Under the pieces are notes generated by a model. The model saw only the letters and a list, made by a program, of their open reading frames with translations, did no database searches and had not been told where the DNA came from. This document shows positions 8,536 through 18,100 of a DNA stretch of 64,000 nucleotides, piece after piece. This stretch comes from Ahrensia marina (GTDB lineage Bacteria > Pseudomonadota > Alphaproteobacteria > Rhizobiales > Rhizobiaceae). Where the stretch lies: NCBI RefSeq assembly GCF_001293565.1, contig NZ_JXMU01000002.1, positions 62,001 through 126,000 of the forward strand, in the 5' to 3' direction. How positions within the stretch are numbered: the first letter of the stretch is position 1; every line of letters starts with the position of its first letter. The translations under genes were made by a program, and so were the position numbers.

Positions 8536-9636
8536 ATGGTTCGCGTAAAAACGCTTTTGACGTCCGTCGCACTTGTTTCGCTTGCAGCAAGCAGCACAGC
8601 CATTGCGCAGGATCGGTCTGTGAATGTGTACAACTGGTCGGATTATATTGACGAAGAAATTCTGGCTGATTTTACAAAAGAAACCGGCATTGAAATCACG
8701 TATGACGTGTTTGATTCCAATGAAATTCTGGAAACCAAACTGCTGGCAGGCAAAACAGGATATGATGTTGTTGTGCCAACAGGAACATTCCTCGCGCGTC
8801 AAATTCAGGCGGGTGTGTTCCAGAAATTGGACAAATCCAAACTTGATAATTTGAAAAATATGGATCCGGCGATTTCAGAGCGCTTGGAAAAATATGATCC
8901 GGGCAACGAATATGCAATCAACTATATGTGGGGCACGACCGGCATCGGCTACAATGTTGATAAAGTGAAAGAAATTCTTGGCGAAGACTATACCGTCGAT
9001 AGCTGGGACATGATTTTCAACCCTGAAATAGCCGGAAAGCTGAAAGACTGCGGTATCTATATGCTGGATGCGCCAACAGAAATCATTCCGGCGTCACTCA
9101 ATTATCTCGGCATGGATCCGGATTCCAAAAAGCCGGAGGATATTGAAAAAGCACAAGAGCTTGTTTTGAGCATCCGTCCTAACATCCGCAAATTCCATTC
9201 TTCGGAATATATCAATGCGCTTGCCAATGGCGATATCTGTGTTGCTGTTGGCTGGTCGGGTGATGTGCTGCAAGCACGTGACCGTGCTGCTGAAGCCGAC
9301 GCAGGCGTTACTGTCGAATATGCGATCCCAAAAGAGGGCGCACTGATGTGGTTTGATAATATGGCAATTCCGGCAGATGCCGAAAATGTCGATGAAGCCC
9401 ATGAATTCTTAAATTATATCATGCGCCCTGATGTGATGGCGAAAGCTTCGAACTATGTCTATTATGCCAATGGTAACGCAGCATCCAAACCAATGCTGGC
9501 GGAAGATGTGATTGGCGACCCTGCGATTTATCCAAGCGAGGAAACAGTGCAGCGTCTTTATACAGTCTCACCAAACGACCAGCGTACAGACCGGGTTTAC
9601 ACACGGGCATGGACTAAAGTCGTCACAGGCCAGTAA
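8536..9636 (+). CDS. potF: putrescine-binding periplasmic protein of ABC transporter
   Basis: Periplasmic solute-binding protein that delivers putrescine to PotGHI. I choose the ATG at 8536, which has GGGAGA six bases upstream; the ATG at 8530 abuts that site and the ORF extension to 8440 is non-coding in character. The signal peptide runs to about SSTAIAQ. The mature N-terminus (VYNWSDYID), DVFDSNEILETKL and the WGTTGIGYNVDKVKE segment are close to enterobacterial PotF. Length 366 aa is typical. It is the first gene of potFGHI and is followed by a strong hairpin that probably lets PotF be made in excess of the membrane components. Confidence 0.93.
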   Translation: MVRVKTLLTSVALVSLAASSTAIAQDRSVNVYNWSDYIDEEILADFTKETGIEITYDVFDSNEILETKLLAGKTGYDVVVPTGTFLARQIQAGVFQKLDKSKLDNLKNMDPAISERLEKYDPGNEYAINYMWGTTGIGYNVDKVKEILGEDYTVDSWDMIFNPEIAGKLKDCGIYMLDAPTEIIPASLNYLGMDPDSKKPEDIEKAQELVLSIRPNIRKFHSSEYINALANGDICVAVGWSGDVLQARDRAAEADAGVTVEYAIPKEGALMWFDNMAIPADAENVDEAHEFLNYIMRPDVMAKASNYVYYANGNAASKPMLAEDVIGDPAIYPSEETVQRLYTVSPNDQRTDRVYTRAWTKVVTGQ

Positions 9637-9644
9637 AACTTATA

Positions 9645-9680
9645 AAAAGCCTCGAATATAAAATTCGGGGCTTTTCATTT
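9645..9680 (+). terminator. intercistronic terminator/attenuator between potF and potG
   Basis: A 13-bp stem (AAAAGCCTCGAAT with ATTCGGGGCTTTT, one T:G wobble) around the loop ATAAA, ending in a T-rich tail. It lies 8 bp after the potF stop and 34 bp before the potG ATG. Such hairpins commonly stabilise the binding-protein mRNA and lower expression of the downstream permease genes. Confidence 0.75.
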
Positions 9681-9713
9681 CTTGCCCTTATTTTGCAACC
9701 TGATGTGCTGTCT

Positions 9714-10859
9714 ATGAAATCACTTGGCTCTACCAGACGTAGTTTCACCCCTTGGCTCGACAAAGAGACCAAACCGTATATTTCGTTTCAAAATGTGACC
9801 AAGAAATTTGGAGATTTTGTCGCCGTCGATAATCTTACGCTTAATATTTATGAGCGTGAGTTTTACTCACTGTTAGGGCCATCAGGATGCGGAAAAACAA
9901 CCTTGTTGCGTATGCTGGCAGGCTTTGAAGAGCCGACATCGGGCGAAATATTCCTTGATGGGGTCTCGCTTAAAGGTGTGCCGCCCCATAAACGTCCGGT
10001 AAATATGATGTTTCAGTCATACGCACTTTTTCCGCATATGAGTGTGCGTGATAATATCGGATTTGGCCTGAAACAGGCAGGCATTGCAAAAGCGCAAATC
10101 ACCGAGCGTGTTGATGCCATCTTGAAGCTGGTCAAGCTCGAGGAGTTTGCCAAGCGAAAGCCGGATCAGCTTTCCGGCGGTCAGCGGCAACGCGTAGCGC
10201 TGGCGCGTTCGGTCGTTTTGCGGCCAAAACTTTTGCTGCTTGATGAACCGCTTGGCGCACTCGATAAAAAACTGCGCGAAGAGACACAATTCGAGCTGAT
10301 GGATCTGCAGCATGAGCTTGGGCTGACCTTTATGATCGTTACCCACGATCAGGAAGAAGCAATGACGATGTCGGACCGCATTGCGGTTATGGATAAGGGC
10401 ACAGTTATCCAGACAGGGACACCGGCAGAAATTTATGAAGCACCAAATTCGCGCTATGTCGCCGACTTTATTGGAACAGTGAATACACTGGAAGGTAAAG
10501 TGAAAGAAAAGGCTGCCGGCAAAGTCAAGATTGTTGGTAAGGACGGGTTCACCATTGAAGCGGCAACCACTGACCAGTTTGCCTTGAACACGGATGATAC
10601 GGCATGGTTTTCAATACGTCCGGAGAAGATCAAGGTATCGCGCTCCAAACCCGACAAGCAGACCAATGCTGTTGAAGGCGAGGTCTGGGATATCGGTTAT
10701 CTGGGCGATATGACACTGTTTAATGTCATGCTCGACAGCGGCACAATCATGCGGGCTTCCGTACTCAATGCAAAGCGCACCGTCGACGATCCGATAGGCT
10801 ATGAAGACCGCATCTGGCTTTCATTCGAGCCCGATGCAGGCATTGTTCTGGAGCGCTAG
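9714..10859 (+). CDS. potG: putrescine ABC transporter ATP-binding subunit
   Basis: ATPase of the putrescine importer, 381 residues, on the cytoplasmic face. The ATG at 9714 (MKSLGSTRRSF) is preferred over the upstream TTG at 9693 because it gives the usual N-terminus. Walker A is GPSGCGKTT, the ABC signature LSGGQRQRVALARS, and Walker B LLLLDEPLGALD, followed by the switch histidine in VTHDQEEA. The C-terminal quarter is a TOBE-like regulatory domain. It is 3 bp from potH, and forms one operon with potH and potI. Confidence 0.95.
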   Translation: MKSLGSTRRSFTPWLDKETKPYISFQNVTKKFGDFVAVDNLTLNIYEREFYSLLGPSGCGKTTLLRMLAGFEEPTSGEIFLDGVSLKGVPPHKRPVNMMFQSYALFPHMSVRDNIGFGLKQAGIAKAQITERVDAILKLVKLEEFAKRKPDQLSGGQRQRVALARSVVLRPKLLLLDEPLGALDKKLREETQFELMDLQHELGLTFMIVTHDQEEAMTMSDRIAVMDKGTVIQTGTPAEIYEAPNSRYVADFIGTVNTLEGKVKEKAAGKVKIVGKDGFTIEAATTDQFALNTDDTAWFSIRPEKIKVSRSKPDKQTNAVEGEVWDIGYLGDMTLFNVMLDSGTIMRASVLNAKRTVDDPIGYEDRIWLSFEPDAGIVLER

Positions 10860-10862
10860 AAG

Positions 10863-11762
10863 ATGGGAAATTTTTTCAAAAGAGTAACAATCGGACTTCC
10901 CTATCTGTGGCTGTGCTTACTGTTCCTTTTGCCGTTCCTTATCGTCCTGCGCGTATCTTTTTCTGAGCCTGTTCTGGCAATGCCGCCATTTGCGCCTCAG
11001 TTTGACCTAAGCGAAGGTTGGCAGGCTTTTACCGATGCGGTGTCGCGGTTCACGCTCTATAATTTTCAATTCGTGCTTGAAGATAGTCTTTATACAAATG
11101 CTTATCTATCAAGCTTGCGTATCGCTTTGATATCGACATTCCTGACACTCGTCATCGGCTTTCCCCTTGCCTATGGTATGTCGCGCGCGCCAATGACTAT
11201 CCGTCCGATGCTGTTGATGCTTGTTATTTTGCCGTTTTGGACAAGCTTTCTCATTCGCGTTTACGCCTGGATTGGTATCCTGAAACCTGAAGGGCTGATG
11301 AACCAGTTTTTGATGGGCGCAGGAATTATAAGTACACCCTTGCGCATTTATAATACAGAGATCGCCGTTTATATCGGCATCGTCTACTCATATCTGCCGT
11401 TTATGGTTTTGCCGATATATGCAACGCTTGAGAAAATGGACTATTCTTATGTAGAAGCGGCCCGCGATCTGGGTTGCTCCGCCCTTGGTGCCTTTTGGAA
11501 GATTACTGCCAGATTGGCTCTACCGGGTGTTCTGGCAGGTTGCTTCCTTGTTTTCATTCCGGCCATTGGTGAATTCGTTATTCCTGAACTCTTGGGTGGT
11601 TCGCGAACATTGATGATTGGTAAAACGCTATGGAGCGAGTTCTTCAACAACCGTGACTGGCCTGTGGCCTCAACCGTTGCAATCATTCTACTGGCAATAT
11701 TGGTCGTTCCGATTGTGCTGTTCCAAAATGCGCAAGCGCGTGCGGCGGAGGCAGGTCGATGA
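10863..11762 (+). CDS. potH: putrescine ABC transporter permease (PotH type)
   Basis: Inner-membrane permease subunit, 299 residues with about six hydrophobic segments, starting with LWLCLLFLLPFLIVLRVSF. The cytoplasmic EAA loop that docks on the ATPase reads EAARDLGCSALGAFWKIT. It begins 3 bp after potG, and its last four bases overlap the start of potI (ATGA), consistent with translational coupling of the two permeases that form the heterodimeric channel. Confidence 0.93.
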   Translation: MGNFFKRVTIGLPYLWLCLLFLLPFLIVLRVSFSEPVLAMPPFAPQFDLSEGWQAFTDAVSRFTLYNFQFVLEDSLYTNAYLSSLRIALISTFLTLVIGFPLAYGMSRAPMTIRPMLLMLVILPFWTSFLIRVYAWIGILKPEGLMNQFLMGAGIISTPLRIYNTEIAVYIGIVYSYLPFMVLPIYATLEKMDYSYVEAARDLGCSALGAFWKITARLALPGVLAGCFLVFIPAIGEFVIPELLGGSRTLMIGKTLWSEFFNNRDWPVASTVAIILLAILVVPIVLFQNAQARAAEAGR

Positions 11763-12568
11763 ATAGGAATTGGTCCATTTTTAACATCGTCTCTGTCGTT
11801 CTCGGATTTGCTTTTCTTTATCTGCCAATTGTATTGCTGATCGTTTATTCGTTTAACGCTTCAAAACTGGTAACTGTTTGGGGCGGGTTTTCGACCCGCT
11901 GGTATAGCGAAATGCTATCCAATCAGGGGCTTATGGATGCCGCGTGGGTTACCTTTCGTGTCGGCCTTTTGTCTGCCACGGTGGCAACTGTTTTAGGCAC
12001 ATTGGCAGCATTGGCACTGGTTCGTCATACGCGGTTTCGCGGACGCACATTGTTTACTGGAATGGTTTATGCGCCGCTGGTTATGCCGGAGGTTATTACT
12101 GGCCTTTCTCTTTTGCTGCTCTTTGTCTCGGTAGGCTTTGAGCGTGGCTTCTGGACCGTATCTCTCGCCCATATCACATTTTCCATGTGCTTTGTCGCTG
12201 TTGTCGTACAATCACGTTTGGTCAGCTATGATATGTCGTTGGAAGAGGCGGCGCAGGATTTGGGATGCACACCGTTTGAGGCGTTTTATAAGGTAACTTT
12301 GCCCGTCATATTACCTGCCGTTATTGCAGGCTGGATGCTCGCATTTACATTGTCGCTGGATGATCTGGTCATCGCGAGCTTTACCTCCGGACCAGGTGCA
12401 ACAACATTGCCTATGAAGATTTTCAGTCAAGTTCGCTTGGGCGTGACCCCTGAAATCAATGCTGTTTGTACAGTGCTGATTGGCTTGGTGGCCACGGGCG
12501 TTATTATTGCAAGCCTGATTAACAAGCGCAAAATGGTGCGTGAGGCGCGTATAGATTCCAAAGTGTAG
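11759..12568 (+). CDS. potI: putrescine ABC transporter permease (PotI type)
   Basis: Second permease of the transporter, 269 residues, about six membrane segments. The EAA loop reads EEAAQDLGCTPFEAFYKV and is followed by the conserved LSLDDLVIASF region. The start overlaps the potH stop by four bases. It is the last gene of the operon; only 7 bp separate it from the convergent DUF6460 gene and no clear terminator lies in that gap, so the two transcripts may read into each other. Confidence 0.93.
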   Translation: MNRNWSIFNIVSVVLGFAFLYLPIVLLIVYSFNASKLVTVWGGFSTRWYSEMLSNQGLMDAAWVTFRVGLLSATVATVLGTLAALALVRHTRFRGRTLFTGMVYAPLVMPEVITGLSLLLLFVSVGFERGFWTVSLAHITFSMCFVAVVVQSRLVSYDMSLEEAAQDLGCTPFEAFYKVTLPVILPAVIAGWMLAFTLSLDDLVIASFTSGPGATTLPMKIFSQVRLGVTPEINAVCTVLIGLVATGVIIASLINKRKMVREARIDSKV

Positions 12569-12575
12569 AAGTAGA

Positions 12576-12860
12576 TTAGCCGCGCGGCGGGCGTAACATA
12601 TACGTTAAAAGCCATAATGGGACGATAATCATCGACCCCAGCATAATGTTCGGCAAAGCCCAACTGAAACCTTTTGCCAGCATGTCGGCAACCTGTTCAG
12701 GCGTCATGCCGGCTCTGGCTAAAATTTCCAACGCGGTCACGTCAAAAAATGACAAACCCGCACCGACAACTAACGATGCGAAGCTAATTTTCATGACAAT
12801 TGCCAGTACATTAAACACTAGAAATAACCCAAAAAGCTTCCGTTGAGTGTTTAGTGTCAC
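12576..12860 (-). CDS. DUF6460 family small membrane protein
   Basis: A 94-residue membrane protein with two hydrophobic helices (about residues 10-35 and 68-88) ending in the positively charged MLRPPRG tail. It matches the DUF6460 type seen in alphaproteobacteria; no function is known. The start is GTG at 12860; the first internal Met would remove half of the first helix. No strong ribosome-binding site is visible. It is convergent with potI and 68 bp downstream of the 3' end region of asmA on the same strand side, with no sign of a shared role. Confidence 0.7.
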   Translation of the reverse strand: MTLNTQRKLFGLFLVFNVLAIVMKISFASLVVGAGLSFFDVTALEILARAGMTPEQVADMLAKGFSWALPNIMLGSMIIVPLWLLTYMLRPPRG

Positions 12861-12928
12861 CCAAATGCGTAAAAAACGATTAAAGATTGAATAAAAAAAT
12901 TTACGAAGCCTTCATCATAGCAATTAGC

Positions 12929-14815
12929 TTAGTCGGAGAGCGCTGATGAATCAGCAGGCAGAAGCGGTGTCGCAAACGCGCGGTCCCAAGAGCCGCCTAT
13001 GAAAAAACGTTTGGGGTTCTGCGCATCTGTATCGGATTGGGAAGGGGTCGCTATCGCGGTAAGCGCAATGCCGCTGCTTCGATAAGGCGCGACACCTTCG
13101 AAATGAACCGTACCTGCCGGATAGGTTGCGACCGTATCGCGTATAGTGACAACGCCGTCTGAGAGTTGTCCTGCAAAATCAAGCGTTTCGAATACATCCT
13201 GTTCGTCTTCATCGTCTGACAGTGTAAAAAACTGGCCGGTGTTATCGCTGCTCAAAAGTGTGCTTGCCGCAAAATTTCGTGCGGTACCATTCAGCATTTT
13301 GAAGGCAATTTTACCTTCGGTTGTCTGAGCCATTTGACGCCAAGAGGCGATCCCAGACTGGCTGGAAAAAGTGAAATCAGCCTTGCCAAGCGGTACAATT
13401 GAAGGCAGCGCGATATTTTCAGTGGCCATTAGGGTATCGATTTGAGTGCCATTCAGCTTTAGCTGCACAATGCCGCCGGAGGACTGTTTGCGTGTAACTT
13501 GCAACTGCGATTGAAGGTTGCCGCCAAATAGCTGTACATCGCCAATATCGAAAATCGCTGTTTCATCGCTAATTTGTGCTGTTGCAGCCAGATTGGTAAG
13601 CGATACCTGTCCTAGCTTTGCTAATGCAGCGGAAATACGGATATCTGCTCGGATCTGTTCTATCAGATCAAATTCTGGTTCCTGTAAAGAGTTAAGACCG
13701 GCATCTGGTATTTTGATGAACACATCGACTAGATCTGTCAGGTTTAGCTCAGAAAAATCAAACGTCCCGGAGACGTGGGGTTTGTCGTTTTTGGGGAAGC
13801 TTATTTCCAGCAAACCTTTTCCGAGGTTTTTATCCATCTGAATATCAAGAGCGTCAAAGCGTGCTTTGCGGTTGGAAACTTGCATGCCACCTGCAAATGA
13901 AAGTTCCGCAATATTGCCGCTTGGATCAAATCCGGTGTCCAGCCATTCGGCTAATGGTGAAAGTGCCTGCGCTGAAATTTGCACTTTGCCATCGGCAAAA
14001 AAGGTTTTTAAGAAACCTATGGAGCCTTCAAAATTAAAATTCCCCAAATCGCTGGTGCCCAGTAGTCGGATCGCGCTTTTGTCACCTGCCAGTAAAGCTA
14101 GAGGTCTTTGGGCTTGCCCTTCAATTAAAACAGGTTGCCCGTTATAAACACCGCTTATCTTGGTACTCGCCGCACTATCCAGATCGCTCCAGATAATCGA
14201 TCCGTTTAATGCTGTTAGTTTGAGCGGTTCTCGACCCTGTTCACCTTCTATGATGATAGTACCCGATGAAAAGGATACAGTGCCCATTCGTGTCGGAAAA
14301 CTGTCCGGCAATAGATCAATATTTTGTACAGGCGTATCATTAGCAAGATCGCCTTGAGTTTGTTCGCGTGCCGAAAGGGCAGCTTTGGCTTGCTGTGTCG
14401 CTGCGCTGATTTTACCTAAAATATCAGGCCAGTTGAACGTACCATCAGCATGTCGTTTTAGAGTCAGTTGAGGGCCATCTAATTTATACGCTGTGAATTT
14501 TGGGTTCCGCGACAGGATTGTCAGCAGCGAGATGTCTGCTTCAACGCGGTTTATCGCAAGCGTATTGTCGTCCTGATTGTCTCTGGATGGAACCCGCACA
14601 TTGGTAATTCTGGCTTTGGGTGAGGGGAACAGGTCAAGCTCTATGCTGCCATCCAAAACGACTTGTCGGCCAACAAAACTGCTCAGTTCACGCTGTACAG
14701 CACCGCGCATCAAATCTGACGAAACCAGCCATGGCAGCGCGGCAAACAGACTTCCAGCCGCAATAAGAAGCAGAGCAAGCGTTCCTATAAGTGGAAGTTT
14801 CAGTTTTTTCGCCAT
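12929..14815 (-). CDS. AsmA family protein
   Basis: A 628-residue envelope protein with one N-terminal membrane anchor (LIGTLALLLIAAGSLFAALP, residues about 9-28) and a large periplasmic part. The AsmA N-terminal signature is seen in RQVVLDGSIELDLFPSPKA, and the long beta-rich remainder (repeated GxVxF/ALNG and VxLFGGNLQSQLQV segments) fits the bridge-like lipid-transfer architecture of this family. In other proteobacteria AsmA proteins help move phospholipids or affect outer-membrane composition. It is transcribed away from the 326-bp gap that separates it from the PdhS-type kinase. Precise cargo is unknown. Confidence 0.88.
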   Translation of the reverse strand: MAKKLKLPLIGTLALLLIAAGSLFAALPWLVSSDLMRGAVQRELSSFVGRQVVLDGSIELDLFPSPKARITNVRVPSRDNQDDNTLAINRVEADISLLTILSRNPKFTAYKLDGPQLTLKRHADGTFNWPDILGKISAATQQAKAALSAREQTQGDLANDTPVQNIDLLPDSFPTRMGTVSFSSGTIIIEGEQGREPLKLTALNGSIIWSDLDSAASTKISGVYNGQPVLIEGQAQRPLALLAGDKSAIRLLGTSDLGNFNFEGSIGFLKTFFADGKVQISAQALSPLAEWLDTGFDPSGNIAELSFAGGMQVSNRKARFDALDIQMDKNLGKGLLEISFPKNDKPHVSGTFDFSELNLTDLVDVFIKIPDAGLNSLQEPEFDLIEQIRADIRISAALAKLGQVSLTNLAATAQISDETAIFDIGDVQLFGGNLQSQLQVTRKQSSGGIVQLKLNGTQIDTLMATENIALPSIVPLGKADFTFSSQSGIASWRQMAQTTEGKIAFKMLNGTARNFAASTLLSSDNTGQFFTLSDDEDEQDVFETLDFAGQLSDGVVTIRDTVATYPAGTVHFEGVAPYRSSGIALTAIATPSQSDTDAQNPKRFFIGGSWDRAFATPLLPADSSALSD

Positions 14816-15034
14816 GACGCCTTGGTATCAAAATTCTTTGATGCGCCATAGCATTTCAATGAGCAGATATGAAATGTGCACCAATTATTGTAAGACATAC
14901 GGCAAAATGGCGCTGATGCATATGGTTAATGCATATGAGAGCCGTTCGTTCGTGAAATTAACCAGTGTCCTGATTTTTCTGATCTTAAGGGCAGCGTTAA
15001 CCACCTTTGATAGGTTTTCGTTAAGTGTTGAACC

Positions 15035-15050
15035 TTAATGCTGCGTTAAC
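15035..15050. promoter_or_regulatory. CtrA-box-like site downstream of the PdhS-type kinase
   Basis: TTAA-N7-TTAAC, an exact match to the CtrA consensus of alphaproteobacteria. A second near-match with N8 spacing lies at 14985-15000. The gap 14816-15141 contains no convincing gene. If the box activates toward the plus strand, TTAACA could act as the -35 region, with TTATCA near 15071 as a weak -10. Confidence 0.5.
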
Positions 15051-15109
15051 AGGATTTGATTGCACACTTTTTATCAAAGTTTCTCGTTGTAACAGCATCT
15101 GAACTTATC

Positions 15110-15136
15110 AAGCGCCGTAACACGGCGCTTTTTTTT
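15110..15136 (+). terminator. orphan plus-strand intrinsic terminator
   Basis: AAGCGCCGT-AAC-ACGGCGCTT, a perfect 9-bp stem with a 3-base loop, followed by a run of T on the plus strand only. Both neighbouring genes are on the minus strand, so it has no annotated plus-strand gene to end. It is only 6 bp from the 3' end of the kinase gene, for which the minus-strand reading lacks a T tail. Confidence 0.7.
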
Positions 15137-15141
15137 GCCAT

Positions 15142-18100
15142 TTAGTCAGCAAGAACCCTTGCAGGCGGGAAGGTAATCTCGATAGATGTGCCCCGTCCTG
15201 GTTCTGACGCGATTTCAAACTCTGCACGGTTGGCGTGTACCAGCGCACGTGTCAGCGGCAGGCCGAGTCCAGTGCCATCACTGTGCTCTCTGTCTCTTGT
15301 CGAGATTTGCTGGAATGGCTTGAGAGCGGTTTCTATTTCGCGCGATGACATACCAATACCGGTATCCCGGATACGCAATATGACAGAGCCGGCCGCAGTG
15401 TAATTGGTGCTAACGACCACTTGTCCGCCTGACTGCGTAAAGCGGATCGCGTTTGAAAGAAGGTTCAGGACGATTTGCTTGACTGATCGCGTATCAGCAA
15501 CAACTGAAGGCAGCCTACTTTCCAATGATGAGCGAACGATAATGCGGTTACGGTTTGCCTGCGGTTGAATCATCGAAATGGCATCTGCAACAGTCTCGTT
15601 CAGAATAACGCTCTCAAATTCCAGTTCCTGTTCGCCGGCTTCAATCTTGGAAATGTCGAGAAGGTCATTGACCATATCAAGGACATGACGTCCGGATTTG
15701 TTGATATCGATCAGGTACTCTCTGTAGCGCTCATTTCCGATCGGGCCGAAACGCTCTTCGCTCATGAGTTCGGAAAACCCGATTATTGCATTGAGCGGTG
15801 TGCGGATTTCATGGCTGACTTTGGCAAGAAACTCAGATTTGATATTCGAAGCATTTTCGGCTTCTTGTCTGGCTGTCTCCAGCGCCTGCTCTGTTTGCTT
15901 CCAGGATGTGATGTCGCGCATCACAGCACAAAAACCATTGGATGTCGGCAGTTTGCCGATTGTCATAAAGACAGGCAGAAACCCGCCATTGCGTTCACGG
16001 GCCAGCACTTCCCGGCCTTCATTAAGAAGGCTGGCAACGCTGTAATCTGAAAATCCGTTCAGATAGTCCATCGCGGCGCGTTGGCTCTCAGTAGCAAAGA
16101 GTATCGAAAATGATTTACCGGCGACATCATCGTTGGCGTAACCAAACAGAGCGGATGCAGCGCTGTTGATTGACCGAATAGTGCCATCTTGAGCAATGAC
16201 CACAACACCATCCGTCGCGGTGTCTAAAATTGCCCGCATTTCCGCAACTTCATCAAATGCAGTGCTGCGCAAAGTATCAGAAACACTTTCGACAGAGCTG
16301 TCATCGCGTGAAGTTTCTTCGTCTTCGCTATGGATAGGCTCGAACGCGAACATTAAAGCGTTATGTCCAAGCCAAGGCACGATCTGCAAATGTGCACGTG
16401 TTGTTATCTCGCGGCCGTCTTCGGCAATTAATTTGATGGTACTTTTCGCAACAGCGCTTTCATCGCCGGAGCTTTCATATCCATCTGCAAACAATGCGGT
16501 TAAGCCGAGGTCGTTTAGCTTCTCGACACTTTTAAACCCTGTAATGTTTGAAAAGGCTTCATTACCATAAAGCGCTGTTTCCCCGCGCACGATCAAAAGC
16601 GGCAGTGGCAGCGCGTTTAGTTCATCAGGACCAATACCAGCAAGAGGACGCGCGGTTTCATCATCCTGATAACCGGTGTGTTCATGAGACAGCTCGACAT
16701 CATCTTCAATGTCAGCGCTAATGGGTGCGGCCTCATCATCGCTATCATCGCTATCGTCGCTGTCATCGTTAAATTCGATAAACTCAACTTGCTGCTCAAC
16801 GCTGTCGGTGCTGCCGACGACAAACGGTTGTAGCTGCTGCAAAGGCAGATCTTCTTCCCGTTCTGGCGCTACAGAAGAATCGTCTTCTCCGACAAGATGA
16901 TCTTCAATTTCTTCTTTTGGCTCATCTGCTTTTTTGCCAAGAGCTTCGCCAATTTTTTTAAACGCCGCAGCTTCGCCCGCATCAAGACTTTCAATTTTCC
17001 TGCGCTCTTTGCGATGCTCGTCTAAAGGAACGATTTTATCGCTTTCCCGACGCATTGGTGTGATGGATGCAGATTGGAAAACCGGTGGTTCACCACCAAA
17101 TAAATCCTCTTCACCTTGGTCAGATAAGTCGGAATCATTTAATTCTGCAGTGTGATCATCTGCCGGCGCAGGAGTATCTTCTACTTCAGCTTCTGCGACT
17201 GGTTCAGGAGCAGTCATTTGATGAAGTGATAGGCCAAGCTGTTCAGGATCATCGACATAGTCGCTCAAGCGAACAATGCCGAAGCCGCGATAGCCTTCGA
17301 ACTCGCGGTTACGGTTGTAGTAAGGCAAAGCGGCCAAATCGACCGGTACGCGCACTGTCGTTGACTGCACTGGCCATAGGACCGTTTTGCCGGACCATGT
17401 GTCGCGCCGCGCCATGGACGCTTCAATTTCGCCGGCGTTATCAAGTTCGAATACTTTGGCAACGTCCTTCATCGTGCGACCGACAATATCGGCGGCATTG
17501 TTGCCAACAGCGCCGCTAAATTCTTCAGAGACTTCTGTAAAACATCCATCAATGTCGGTCTTCCAGACAAAGCGCACAGGACGGCGGTTAAAATCGGCTT
17601 TAAACTCTTCAGGTTTTGCTTCTGCTGCCGCAATAACCGGCTCAAAGCTGGTGATGTTTTTACCGTCATCATTGTCGTCAGAAGTTGGTGCCTCTTCAAA
17701 GGCAAATTCATCATCGTCGTCATGATCGACAAGCGGCGGCGCAGAATCAATGACTTGCATTTTTGGCGTCACAGTATCTGACGAAGTATTTTTTGCCTCT
17801 TTTGTTTGCAAGGGTGCCGTCTGTTCAATCTCGGTTTCCATGGCAACCAACAGATTACGCACGGGCTCTTCACTCAAGCGCCCGATTCCCACGGCAATTT
17901 TTGTTTTGCCTTCACCGCGCAGCACAAGCCGTTTAACCAAGCGATCTTCTTCGGTGTGTACTTCATCCGTTAACGCGTGAAGTTCCGGCTGCGGGATATC
18001 AAGCGAATTAAAAAACGAACCGCTAACGAGAATATCCCCATCTTCACCCAGCATCGCAGCGCCTGCGCCGTCTTCTTCAAGGCCGGCAATAGCGTCATAT

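Noticed and set aside
14577-15038. 153-codon ORF on the plus strand in the asmA-kinase gap
   Set aside because: Its first half is the antisense of asmA and the rest has no ribosome site or coding character; the CtrA box lies beside its end.
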